NCBI GenBank assembly: GCA_023213395.1
Contig: CM041465.1
Span: 26,977,741-27,041,740 of the forward strand
Length of the DNA stretch: 64,000 nucleotides
DNA from: Cycas panzhihuaensis
Lineage: Eukaryota > Cycadophyta
Direction of reading: 5' to 3'
In this document: positions 1-11,585 of the stretch, piece by piece
How positions within the stretch are numbered: the stretch's first letter is position 1
How the letters are laid out: every line of letters starts with the position of its first letter
The notes under the pieces: model-generated
Database searches by the model: none
What the model was told of the DNA's origin: nothing
The model's input: the letters and a program-made list of their open reading frames with translations, nothing else
Position numbers and translations under genes: made by a program

Positions 1-1193
1 GCATGATCTCTTAAAAGATGTGCTTTTATCATCCCCCTCCTGATATTTCAGAAGAGGACGAGCAACAGAGGAACGAATCAGTGGATTTTTAGCTCTGTTA
101 TTTGCCTGCATGCCCGGTTCAAGAATCTTTGCAGCAGCTTCAATCAATCGAGCTGCATTTTTCGCAGAAAGAATGCTAGGACTTTTGATAGGGGACGCCA
201 GCTTGCTATGAGTTTTGGAAGGTGATAATATTGATTTGAATGGCAATGTGTCCGCTTGAAACCTTGAAATGGGCCTCTTCTCAAACAACCCTGTTTTTTG
301 CAGCTTCTGGGGTCTCGTTTCCACAGGTTTTTTAGGTACTCCATTCAGCCTTGAATGTTGTTTCTTTGTATTAAACTGATCTAATCGATCCTCATAAAAG
401 AAATCCGGGTGCTTACGTTGATTGAGAAGTTCCGGAAGAGGGCGAGGCTCCGTTGGCTTTGTATGATAGTCCTTACTGTGCTCTGGAAGGTCATTTGCAG
501 GCAAGGATTCAAGGCCCATTAGCCTGGCAACAACCCCCGGTGCTCTCATACTGTTTGCAGACCCATCCTCAGAAGACGGTAAACAAGGATCTTCTGTCGA
601 CGAACACACGCTGCCAGAGTTCTTCTTTGCATGGGGAAAGCCACCCCTGTTTTCATCTGCAATCTGCAATGCAATATACAGCAAAATCATCACCGTATTA
701 CCTTGAAATTCACCTATTAACAATGCATTGTTTGAAACCTACCCACCCGAATAGCAAGCAAAACTGGAAAAACAAAAGAAAACAGAGAGAGAGAGAGAGA
801 CCACATACCAGAAGCAGCTTTGCCATGGGCAGCTTCTCATCATTGTACTTCTTTGAGACTTGCTTGGTCCGTTCTGTAATACACGGAAAACAAGCATTCA
901 AGTTAACCCAATGCCAAACTGCTTAGTAATCTGCAATGGGTATTTTCACTGTTTGATGATCTACGTTTGATTTTCTTATATTTTTTCTAAAGAGCAGAGG
1001 ATTTATTGAGATCGGCAAACAATCATTAATTACCTGCTGGAAGCAACCTGTTGGAGAATAACTTCTTCCCTGTAAGCCTTCGATTCCAGTCAAAAAGCTG
1101 GAAGAAGATACCCACACACCCACCCAGCTTTGGCTGCTGTTTGTCGCCTCCTCCTGCCAAACTTGACAACATTCTGCCTGGTGTGTCATTCAT
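1..1193 (-). CDS. DUF3741/TRM-like plant protein, 5' part of gene (3 exons, cut by window edge)
   Basis: Three exons read on the minus strand: 1193-1034, 873-809 and 663-1, the last running off the left edge. Junctions are GT-AG and the phases agree (exon 1 ends with one base of a split Glu codon, exon 2 supplies two). The 296 residues seen begin with ATG at 1193 (A at -3). The first 53 contain the segment GCVGIFFQLFDWNRR, exon 2 gives a basic stretch ending PMAKLLL, and exon 3 opens IADENRGGFPHAKK. Exon 3 has the motif VARLMGLESLP and, further on, SAKNAARLIEAAAKILEPG. These are hallmarks of plant DUF3741/DUF4378 proteins that include the TON1-recruiting (TRM/LONGIFOLIA) group, which act at cortical microtubules. 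Function here is inferred from family only; the C-terminal DUF4378 part is outside the window. The reading frame is intact. Introns are 160 bp (874-1033) and 145 bp (664-808); the second has an AG/CT-rich run at 785-800. Confidence 0.85.
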
Positions 1194-2170
1194 TGTCACC
1201 GTAAGACTCCCAACTTCCTTGGTCCACGATTCCCAATTTAGTACTGTTCTGTCTATAATGCTGATGATCCAAATCCAATTATAAGATTAGGGAAACAAAC
1301 AAATCAGCCTATGATAGAAGGCTTCATCCAGCACAGTTTGGTTGAATCAAATTCTTTGAAGGCTTGAAGTTGAAGATTGCTGGAGAAGAGGGGTTGCAGG
1401 GATTCCCCGCAAAGATGGGTTCAACGGGATTTCTGTATATGTGCCTTACCCCCACAGCAAATGATGTGCATTGATGGGAATGCAAACCCTATTCCAGAGC
1501 TCAGGAGGTCAGAAAGCACAGACACATTTCCATTTGGGTTTGCATTCGCTTCGCGCAATCCTCCAACCAACCTCCACAAAACAATGCAACGCAACAAATA
1601 TGCGGCTGCTGCTGTCCTGCTACCTCTTCTTCTCATTCTACAAGTCACCATTTTCCTCTGGAAAACTTCCGTTCGACAAAACCCACCAACCCAAAATTCC
1701 AAATATCGGCATTGTAAAAATTTAGATATGCACCGCGATGAAACCACGGTTGATTTCACAGACAGCCGTAGGGATTGATGGGGAAGCTCTCTCCTTACAA
1801 TGTGCCTTCCGTCTTCCAATCCCTTAACATAAATAACATAACGTACCATAAACCGTCATAAATTAACTTAACGCCTCAAATAGTGGGAAAAATTCAAATG
1901 CAAAAGCGACTAGTCAAACGCTGTCGGCGCCGGAAACTATTCGGTTTCCCGGCCGGCATTCCTCAGCGGGATTTGAAAACTCGGTCACTTTTCCACCTGT
2001 ATTGCCGGTATTTGAACTAGTCTCAATCTTCTGTATATTTTAATCGCATCTGTAAACACAGAGTTACTCGTAGAAGATTGTCGACAATTTCAACCACTGA
2101 ATCATTTCATATTCGATCCAGATGCGACTACCGACTACCTACTACACCTGGACTCGGCTATTTAATGTCC
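1194..2170 (-). promoter_or_regulatory. Upstream region of the DUF3741-like gene (5' UTR/promoter side)
   Basis: This stretch lies directly upstream of the start codon at 1193. It is richer in GC than the spacer beyond 2.2 kb, as expected of genic DNA, and holds short open frames on both strands with no recognisable domain, so I treat it as untranslated leader and promoter. I could not fix a TATA box or transcription start. An upstream non-coding exon cannot be excluded. Confidence 0.45.
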
Positions 2171-5100
2171 CCATGCATGCAAAGCAAGGTTAGCGGATTA
2201 TCGCATATTTTACTTTCTTAATGCACGAATCATCGGAGCCCACGTTGAATTCCCTACACCTCCTTTTTTTTTCATTTTCATTTTCACTTCTAACGATCAA
2301 ATGGTATTTCAAGCCCCTCTCGTCTCTCTATTAATGACATTATGGTTTATGGTGAGTTCTACCTATAATTTCATGGGTGGGAAATCAATATCAAATTTCA
2401 AAACCACGTTAATTCAAAGATCAAACATCTATTCTTTATACATAAGTGTACAAAATAAAATGATCCCTTCCTTTAACATAGAGAAAGTATTATCATTTAC
2501 ATATATATATATATATATTTTTTTTTTTTTCCCTATATGTCAAATAAATAATACATTTTAAAGTAATTTACAAAGATATATATTATGTATAAAGTTATAT
2601 CAAAATCTTATTTATAGATTTATATAATTTTATATTTTAAATATTAATTAATTAATTAAAAAATAATATTTTATTACTTTAAAATATATTTTCTCTTAAA
2701 TTTTCAAAATTTATTAATGATCAAAGTTTATATTACATCTCTATGAAATACATCATATACAATTGTATGAAAAAAAATTGAGAGAAAACCAACACATAAA
2801 AAAAGTATTGGATGTATACCAAAGAAACTAATAAATGGAAAATATATTAGAGTAGTTAATGCATCCACATAAGTATATATATCAGTGGTTATCAATTATG
2901 TGGATGGGATTTCAAGTTAAGTACATGCTTATTGTTTTTTAATGGATACCACAACTTTGTTCTTACTCATACATCTTTATTACTATGGTATGTTTCAACT
3001 TGTTTTCTTGTGTTCATTATAGCAACATGCAAATTATTATTTAAGGATATCAAATGCACTTTAATGGTTGATAAATAATAACCATTACACATGATTCTCT
3101 TTTATTATTACAAATAAATTAGAGAGAGAGAAAAGAGAAGCATCACACAATATTTTTGGTATAAAATTACATGTCTCTTTTATACATATATAATCATTTC
3201 AATAATTGAATTTAATTTATTCAAAAAATGATATACAACTTTATACTCAATGTTGTTCTAGTGAGTTATTTATATAAAGTGAGATTGTAAAATGTTATGA
3301 AATCCATATTTATTCTTAAATGATCTAAGGTTAGATGTGTGTGAGTGTGTGTATGTATGTGTGTGTGTGCAGATGAATGGATAAATATGTAAAAGAATAA
3401 ATAAATAAGCCAAAGCAATTGCTTCTATTATTTTAAATTCTTAATAAATTCAAGAGATAGAAATTGCTAAGATTATTTTTATTAATGAACCTCAATTTTA
3501 ATGTGAATATAAACTACATTGTGATGCTTAGAGTAAATATTATATTGCATGCCAACACATTCTAGTGATTGATTACAATATATTGTGCACATGTAAAATA
3601 ATAGATTTAATGTATGCATCAATCGTATTTAATAATATATTTATGTAATATCATATTTAAGGATCCTCTAAGGAAAGGTGTGTCTATCATACTTTAAGAA
3701 CCATGAGACAATAACCAAATTTCCCACCAACCTCTAACATATTATGTGAATAAGATATATCAAAAATCTTATTTTTATAAATGATTTTTTTTATAAGTTA
3801 ACTAGTCATTTTAACTCTTAAACATTGAACTTAGCTCTTATTAAATTAACCATTAGTAAAATTTTAGAGCTCATGGCATATCATTGAAATATTAAAGTAG
3901 ACGAACATCTACTATACTAACTTAAAATAAGCGTAAGCAAATTGCATGCCCTATATTCATTTATAAATAAAGAAGTATGCCATTTTGTCATACCACTATT
4001 ATTATCCATGAATGGATTTATAATATAAGTATGTGAGACAAACTTAGGACTTTTAATGACAATGGTTTAAATATTTATCATAAAAATTAATTCACTTCCA
4101 CAATGTCCTCTTAATATTTATAAATTAATGGGCTCTTTAAAAATAACTCTTATGTGTAAACTTGAATGAGAATTTTGCATGGATATAAGGGAAATTATAA
4201 TTTTATAAATAAATATAAAATATGGATTACATAATGGGAATAAGAAGAAATAATTATTTAGCCCATAAATCATCTCAAATTCACTATATAAATGCTAAGC
4301 ATATGAAGGACTACTACAAATTTAAAAAGAACAAATTGAATCATCTTCTTGTATTGAAAATGGAAGAGGAAGTATATGCTACCTTATCATCCTTAAAGAA
4401 GCACTAGAACACCTAATTTAAATATAATCTATATATCATTTCATATGGTATAGGATTAAAATTGATGAGATAAATATCTTACACTTATAATTTAAAATTA
4501 AGGTAATTAGTCAATAGCCTTAGAGACTAGTACGCCTAAGAATACATAACAAAGAAGATATGTATGATGAAATTTATCTAAAAACCCCAAGAATACAACA
4601 AAACTAAGAAAATAAAATATAAAGCTTCACCTAATTAGAAAGAATGAGCATCTAAGAGAAAGATAAAATATTATATAAATAATATGATTAATAATATTAA
4701 ATTAGGAAACATTTACTATATTTTTTTAATATTTGAAAATAAGAAATCTACATTTTAAATAAAGATCATATATTAACTAAAGTAAAATAACCATGTGATA
4801 TTAATCAAGATATGATGGGAATAACTATATTTATATATTTAATGAAAATGTATAACTCAATGATGTAATGATATAAACATAGTTTTCTCTAAGTTTGACC
4901 TTTAATGGATGGTTAGAAAAAAAAAAAAAACTAACCAACCTTAAACATCCTTACTTTTGTCAAGGTTAAATAATTCTAAATGGACCTTCATGTTCCTTAT
5001 TCCTTATTAAATCCCTTATTGATTAACTCTTCTATGCTCTAGACCCTCGTGTTCACCATCCTTTTATTCCTCATAATCTTCTTTCCTTTCTTTATTATTC

Positions 5101-5298
5101 TCCTTATGGTGGTTTTTATGATTTGGGTCCTTAAGGACTTCTAAAAGTTTTTCAAACTTAGCATCTATGATTTATTTTTCTTTTCTTTTTTTTTTTTAAT
5201 AATATTTTTCATTTCTTCTCCTATGGATTTTAATATAGTCTTGATACTATATTTAAATATTAAGTGGTGTTCCATCCTACTTCTCTTTTGATATTCAA
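2171..5298. other. AT-rich intergenic spacer
   Basis: About 3.1 kb with no supportable gene. It contains simple sequence: an AT run at about 2500-2517 followed by a T run, a TG-rich tract at about 3336-3369, and a poly-A stretch near 4918-4931 flanked by the inverted hexamers ggttag and ctaacc. The short open frame at 4222-4407 has ordinary AT-rich composition and no recognisable similarity. Confidence 0.6.
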
Positions 5299-5436
5299 CT
5301 ATTGAGGGCTTTATTTTTTTTTTGGTAAGATAAAATGAATTTATAGTGGGTTTGAACAGGATCCCACAACCTATTACATCGAAACGCTGCTAACCAAGAT
5401 CTATATGACCGTGACATCCCCACCTGCCAGGCCGAG

Positions 5437-8400
5437 CTAAGAGCCGGACAAGCCCCACTGGCCACTATTACCGATCATATCCTGTTCTACCAGAACCATA
5501 AGATCCCTAGGGAAATCGCTTCTCCACACTTGACCTATCCGGTGCCTTGCTCCCCAGTTTGCCAAAAAGTCAGCTGGTTTGTTACCTTCTCTCAAAGTAT
5601 GCCTTATTCGGACTTCAGCCAGTCCCTTAATGATCTCCTTGGCATCATTGAAAAGGGTCTGGAATCTCCAGTCAGGAAGGGCCTCACCTTTCAGAACCTT
5701 AAGCACCACCTCAGAGTCCCCCTCTATAACCAGACGCTGAGCATTTCCTTCAACTGCCAGGTCTAGGGCTCTAAACATGGCCTACATTTCTGCATAGTGG
5801 TTTGTCTGGCATTCGTAATAGTCCGCAAAAGCCCATATTGGGGTACCAGAGCAATCCCTGCAGATACCCCCTCCACCCGCTTCCCCGGGGTTCCCTTTCG
5901 CGGCCCCATCGAAGTTAACTTTGATACAAGGCCCCTCAGGAGGCTGCCAACTGCTGCATCTGGGCCTTGCAGCCTCAAAAATAGGTTGTATACCCCATTT
6001 GCTAAGAATTCTACTTTCCGACAAGAAAATACGTTTTTCTTTCACGTTCCTCACGTTTTCCTTAGTGTCCAAACATATTCTGTTGAAAATGGGTATCCGG
6101 TCCATCTAATTTCCCTGAAAAATTCTCTGATTTCTCTCCTTCCATATATTCCAAGCCAATATCGGGAGCGTGTTCTTCCAAATACAACTCAGAGTTCTAC
6201 TTCTGAAAGGACTAAGCCAGGCAAGCCATAAGTCACTAGTTATTTTTTAAAATGTCCAGCAAACCTCTAGTTTCCCCAGAAGCATCCTCCAAACCTCTCT
6301 TGTAAAAGAACACTCAATGAAGATATGATCCATGGATTCCTCCTCTGAGCAACATAAGGTGCATCTGTTTGCCAGCGTAAAACCTCTCTTCTTAAGATTG
6401 TCTATGGTGAGGATTTTATTCATGAGGCAGGTCCACTAGAATATAACAATCTTAGCAATGATGGGAAGCCTCCAAACACCATCAAGGGTAGGATTCTTCT
6501 GATCCCCTCTAGTTAAACAAAGGAAATGGTATCCCTGTTTAACAGTGTAGTCCCCTGACGGGCCCAGAGGCCACACAACCGAATTCGGCAAGGTCATTCT
6601 AGGGATATAATTCTTACAAAGAATCCTTTTTAACTTGTTTAAGCCCTCTTGCAGTCTTTCTCCTTGAATTTCCTTAAAGGACTTCCAACTCCTGTTTTTG
6701 CCACTCCCGGTCTAATAATCCTTAACATGAGTGCCATATAGCCTGACACAGGGACCCATAATAGGTTCCAGGTCCAGGCAATCCTTAAGTGCTTCATCAC
6801 AGCACCATGCGTCCTCCCAGAATCTGATGGAGTTGCCATCTCCAAGTCTCCATTTCAAACCATTCCTTATAGCTCTCCATGCTTTTAATATGCTTCTCCA
6901 AACAGCAGATCCACCCTGCGAAGCCTCATTCTCGAAAAGAGAGCCCCCTTGAATGTATTTTCTGGTCAGGATCTTCTCCCAGAGTCTCTGACCCCCTTTA
7001 AATAGCCGCCATCCCAATTTTGCCCCTAGAGCAGCGTTGAAAGGAGAAATCCTTCTCAGGTTAAGGCCACCGGCCCATTTCGGGGTGCAGACTTTATTCC
7101 AGCTTACCAGATGTATTCTGTCTTTGCTCTCCATCCCCGTCCAGAGGAATCTCTTCTGGATAGATTCGATAATATTTGATATACCCTCTAGGACTCTGAA
7201 AATAGACATCCAAAATACCGGAATGCTCTCTGACGTCAGGCGACTAATTTGGAGCTTCCCGGCTAGACTTAATAGGGCGCCTTTCCATCCTTCCAGCTTC
7301 CTTTACATCCTATCAATAAGGGGGTTCCACATGTCCTTGGACATTCTCCCAACAAAGAGTGGCAGACCAAGATAGATTGTGGGGAGCTTTTTAATGCTCA
7401 TCTCTAAGATTCTACTTATCCTGCCTTGTACGTGACCCGGAGTATTGATAAAGAAGACATTACTCTTATTCAGATTTATCTTTTGGTTCGTGGCCTCCTC
7501 AAAGTGGTCCAATATCTCTTTGAATTTGGAAGCCTCACACAAAGTAGCCTTCCCTAAGAAAATATTATCATCCACAAATTGATGATGGACCACATTATCC
7601 ACACCAGATGTCGGGTTTATACCTTTTATGGCCCCCTGAGTTCTGATGGACTCTAGGGTTCTACCCAGAAGCTTAGCCATCATGATGTATAAGAAGGGAG
7701 AGAGGGGGTCGCCCTACCTCAACCCCCTAAATCCCGGAAAAAACCTAAAGGAAGAGCCATTTATAATAACAGAGAATTGCGGGTTACTAATGCATAGTTT
7801 TATCTATGACCGCCAAGTCTCCCCAAAGCCGAATGCCCCAAGGCATTCTAACAGACAGTCCCAGGAGACCCTATCAAAGGCCTTCGTGAGGTCGATCTTG
7901 ATAAGCATCACATGCTCTTTCCTTTCCACCGCTGAATGGATTGTTTCGTGAACAACAATATAGCCATCGTAAAGCTGCCTGCGCCGAAGAAAACCATCTT
8001 GATTCTGGGAAATGATGTTTGGCATAATATTCTTCACCCTATTCACCAGAACCTTAGTTATGATTTTGTATTTAACGTTACAGAGACTAATAGGGCGGAA
8101 ATCCTCCATCCTTTTTGCCCCGTCTTTTTTGGGAATCAGGACAAGGAATGTGGTCTGCCACTCCTGCAAAATCTTTCTATTCACTTGAAACTCTTTCATT
8201 GCTTCCATGAGATCCCCTTTAATAATATCCCAGAATTCTTAAAAGAACCCTGGGGGAAATCCATCGGGGCCTGGAGCTTTATCTTTCTTCATACCGAAGA
8301 GAGCCGCCCTGACCTCTTCTTGAGTGAATAGGGCTGTAAGCTGGGCATTCTGTTCCTCATTCACCAAACAGGGAATATTGTTCAGGAAGTCTTTCCTCCT

Positions 8401-9648
8401 ATCCTCGCCTCACTTTGGCTTCAAGAAAAGGTTCTTGAAATAATCACAAGCCAGCTCCTTCATATCCTCAACCAAGCTTACAGCAGATCCATCGTCCTTT
8501 TGAAGATCCGATTCATTGTTCGCCCTATGTTTTGTTGTGGTCATATGGAAAAATTTAGTATTTCTATCACCTTCGGCCAGCCAGATGGCCCTAGATTTTT
8601 GTCTCCAATGGATCTCCTCTCTATTGAGTATCTCCTCCATAGTCTCGGTGAGCTCCTTCTTAGCCTTGTCAAGCTCCATTGATCTGCCCATCCGCTCAAT
8701 TTATTCCTCTATGCCTTTCAAATTATGGATAGTTATATCCTTTTGTACATTTATGTTTTGGAAGACCTCCTTGTTCCAAGCCTTTACTTGTCTTTTAACC
8801 TAGTCTAACTTCTTTGAGAATCTATACATAGCGTGCCCTTTAATGTCTATGCCCCACCATTCCTCAATTCTGCTCTGAAGGTCTGGATGGTGAATCCACA
8901 TTAATTCAAATATGAAGGGGGCCCCAATAAATTTACCCGGATCTGAAAATTGCAACAAGAGGGGCGAGTGATCAGAGCTGATCCTCGGCAAAGCCTCTAA
9001 AGCGACATCAGAGAAGCACCTCATCCAATCATAGTTAACCAACACCTTGTCCAACTTGATTTGAATAAAGTTGTCCCCCAACCTCTTATTGGACCAGGTG
9101 AAAGATGCCCCCCTAAGCCTGACATCTTCCAACCCCCCCTGTTGGAGGAAGTCGCTAAACTCGGCCATACTAGTAGTCCATCCCCCGGTGCCTCCACTCT
9201 TATCACCAGGGGATAAAGCTGAGTTGAAATCTCCTGCCAACAGCCATGGAAGACGGCAATCCCTGTGTACCTTGATCAATCTCTCCCATAGCCTCTTCCT
9301 GGCAGTTTGAAGAGTTGGGGCATAAACATTTGTAGCAATCCATGTGATGTTGTTGCTTTTGTTCGTTAACTGAACCGAAATAAAGGAATCCTCAATCAGA
9401 AAGATTTCACCTGACCAGATAGATGGGTTCCAAAGCACCATTATTCCTTCAGTTCCTTGGCAATAGTCCCTCTCTATGCCATCCACACGCTTCCAAATTT
9501 TGTTTCTGATCTTTGGTCCATTCTCCTTGCACAGCTTTGTTTCTTGTAGAAATAAAAGGTCCAATTGATGTTTGATTCTCATATCCTTAATAATTATTTG
9601 CTTCGAAGGGGCATTCAGACCCCTAATATTCCATGACATGATCTTCAT
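5437..9648 (-). pseudogene. LINE-1 ORF2 (endonuclease-RT-zf-RVT-RNase H), 11 in-frame stops
   Basis: ORF2 of an L1-type LINE, which makes the nicking endonuclease and reverse transcriptase for target-primed insertion. The ATG at 9648 opens MKIMSWNIRG. Endonuclease motifs follow in order: FLQET, NVYAP, AGDFNSAL and SDHS. RT has IDLTKAFDRVSW and the catalytic box QFVDDN (about 7580-7560). Near 6360-6300 is a Cys/His segment ending DHIFIEC (zf-RVT). The RNase H domain starts VNFDGAAKGNPG (about 5920) and ends with REGNKPADFLANWG. The same frame runs 4.2 kb to a terminal TAG at 5437, with no indel seen, but is broken by stops at 8800, 8701, 8410, 8239, 7804, 7714, 7303, 6712, 6436, 6106 and 5782 (lower coordinate of each codon). 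It is therefore not functional. Confidence 0.93.
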
Positions 9649-10240
9649 CGCTTCTTTCTCAGTTTCCAAACCTCCGCAGTATCCCCTTTTGGGGGATCTC
9701 TAGCTGATGCACTGGATCTAAGAGTAGGTCCTTCAAGGAATACTTCTTTTAGAGTTTTCTGGGTACCTAGATCTACCTGAGCAGCTGAATCTTTCTCCCT
9801 TTGTAGTCTAGAAGACGGTCTTCCAACCTTCTTCTCGGCTCCCACGTCAGGCTTCATCTTTTGAGATGAGGCCGGGTGCGGTAGAGTATCGTGGGTCAAC
9901 CCCCGCCTCCCCAGATCGCCAAGCCCTTGATCCGCTTCAACCTCTGAGGGCAGTTCTGCCTCCAACCCTGCCATTTTATCCTTCTTTTCCTCCTGCCTAA
10001 GAGGTCCAAGCAGGTCAATGTGGCCCAGCCCTTCACCAGTGTGGGACAGATCCCCCTTTCCAGCCACACTAGCCGAGCCCTCCTAGGTCATGGGGGCCAG
10101 AGCTGCTTGATCGTCTTCCTCCAAAAGCGTGTCCTCCTCATTTGGGTCAAAACCCAGGTTTGGGAGGGAGGCTCATGTCTCCGGCTACTGGCATTCAAAA
10201 CCCACCCCTTTATCTTGGGGGTTTGACTTAAGTGGTACTT
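9645..10240 (-). pseudogene. LINE-1 ORF1, C-terminal remnant
   Basis: The open frame upstream of ORF2 is rich in Glu, Lys and Gly and carries stops upstream (a TAG just before 10079 and others toward 10200). It matches the position of the ORF1 (nucleic-acid-binding, Gag-like) tail of plant L1 elements. No zinc knuckle is seen, so that part must have been lost with the 5' truncation. Its stop TGA (9647-9645) overlaps the ORF2 start ATG (9648-9646) as ATGA. The protein family is assigned by position, not by a diagnostic motif. Confidence 0.6.
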
Positions 10241-10354
10241 CTTCTTTCTCGTCTTTTGAGGACTGCACTCCCGGGCACTTTTGGGGCCTATTGAGGGCTT
10301 TATTAACCCTAAGTGAAGCTCTAATCTTAATTCTTAATTAAGAAAACTTATATT

Positions 10355-11023
10355 TGTTAAGAAGATAAGGTCCCAATAACTTGAAACTACCACCAAGATC
10401 TAAACTATTTTGTAACTAGTTACAGTAATCAAAATTGAAATTTAACATATAAGCTCTTAAACTAGATATAATACAATAAAATAAATTAAAAAGTCAAATC
10501 ATCACATATACACCCAATATAACATGGTAAAACCTTGGTAGTGTATTAGGGAAACATCCACACAGGAAGGGTATCAATTTTTATTATCAAAGAATGGAGA
10601 AATGTACATAATTTATAGCAGAATGCTCATAGCAACAACAACCAGCTATCCAACTCTTCACAGTACATCCAATATATCAAACACTATCAATATAATGAAA
10701 AAACACTCTAAATTGGGTTATATGAGAGAGTCATACAAGACACAAATCTTGACCATAAAATCTAGGGCATTTTAAGTGAATGACCCAAATTCTCTTTACA
10801 ATTTAGTATGCTTTTCAGTGCTAGCCTTTTGGGTTGGGAGCTATCGCCCCCAAACCCTCTCTTTACACCAGGGGGGGTGTTGGGGGAGGGGGTGTTCTAC
10901 ATCCCCCGACCAAAGGGGGCTCCTGCTCCCCTTAGAACTCCTCAAGGAAGTTTGGGGGGGAAATCGCACTACCAACTTGTCAAAATTTTAGGCTCTAAAA
11001 TATTGTTGTCACATTATCTAATA
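10355..11023 (-). mobile_element. Solo LTR related to Copia-1 LTRs
   Basis: A 669-bp segment that, read on the minus strand, aligns along its whole length with the Copia-1 LTRs (start TATTAGATAATGTGACAAC, end GGGACCTTATCTTCTTAACA). It includes the same GC-rich block of G and C runs (about 10858-10960 on plus). It is flanked by a 5-bp direct repeat, atatt, at 10350-10354 and 11024-11028. No internal coding sequence or second LTR adjoins it, so it is a solo LTR, as left by LTR-LTR recombination. Its terminal TG has become TA. Confidence 0.85.
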
Positions 11024-11028
11024 ATATT

Positions 11029-11177
11029 CTAAGTTTAGAGGATAAACAAAAGCCTAATTTATAAAGATATAATAAAAAAATATTTCTAACAAATCTGGTT
11101 TAAGTTGATTTAGAGACCTAAATCTTATTAGAAAGTGCTTTGATACCATGTTAGAAAGTGTTATAATACCATATTAG
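11029..11177. other. Short spacer with a primer-site-like motif
   Basis: AT-rich segment between the solo LTR duplication and element A. At 11137-11148 the minus strand reads TGGTATCAAAGC, close to the initiator-tRNA-Met primer site used by plant copia elements. It may be a relic of an older element into which A inserted. No LTR pair was found for it. Confidence 0.4.
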
Positions 11178-11491
11178 TGTAGGTTATGATGGAGATGTAG
11201 AGCAGAGTAGTAAACCATGAGAAAACTAATCCATATTTGAAACATGTGAACACATCATTTTGATTAACCCATTTTTGCTTGAGACTATACAAATTTCTTT
11301 GAATAGGTGGTGTTAATGAACACCAGGGGAGATGACCCCATAAAATTTATACTTTTAAGGGAGGAGGTAAACCTTCTCAACCCCTAATTCAAAATAATAT
11401 GCAACATTAATTAAACCTTACCTAACTTACCTTAAAGTATTATGCACTACATACTCCAAGGTGGAGTTAAGTGATGGGCATTAACCCAACA
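11178..11491 (-). repeat. Element A 3' LTR
   Basis: 314 bp, plus-strand ends tgtagg and cccaaca. It aligns with 15407-15729 with roughly 27 substitutions, mostly transitions, plus a 9-bp indel (counted by eye). On the minus strand GTATAAATTTTATGGGG (about 11350-11334) is a candidate TATA region. Confidence 0.9.
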
Positions 11492-11507
11492 TTCTCCCCC
11501 TTAATGG
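11492..11507 (-). other. Element A polypurine tract
   Basis: On the minus strand the sequence TAAGGGGGAGAA abuts the 3' LTR start TGTTGGG. This is the expected plus-strand primer site, and the same tract is found at the equivalent place in elements B and C. Confidence 0.85.
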
Positions 11508-11585
11508 TTATCACGTACATCTATATCTTCTCTTTAAACTTGTGAAACTTAAACTTGAAAATAATTTAAAAAAAACTTTGAATGT

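Larger units (their letters stand above)
5316..10287 (-). mobile_element. LINE-1: L1-type non-LTR retrotransposon, 5'-truncated
   Basis: The element is bounded by a 17-bp target-site duplication, ctattgagggctttatt, at 5299-5315 and 10288-10304. Its poly(A) tail appears as the T run at 5314-5323. Read on the minus strand it holds the end of ORF1, then ORF2 with apurinic-type endonuclease, reverse transcriptase, zinc-binding (zf-RVT) region and a C-terminal plant RNase H. Only about 620 bp lies upstream of ORF2, too little for a complete ORF1, so the copy is 5'-truncated, as is usual for target-primed insertions. The 3' end reads TTACC followed by A, the same as LINE-2 in this window. Confidence 0.93.

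Noticed and set aside
453-926. 157-codon open frame on plus
   Set aside because: It is opposite to exons 2 and 3 of the DUF3741-like gene, whose splice phases and motifs are clear.
1421-1849. 142-codon open frame on minus upstream of the DUF3741-like gene
   Set aside because: No recognisable domain, overlapped by equal-length frames on plus, and lies in the likely promoter or leader.
4222-4407. 61-codon open frame on plus in the AT-rich spacer
   Set aside because: Composition is that of random AT-rich DNA and no similarity is evident.
9071-9310. 79-codon open frame on plus
   Set aside because: Opposite strand of the LINE-1 endonuclease domain.
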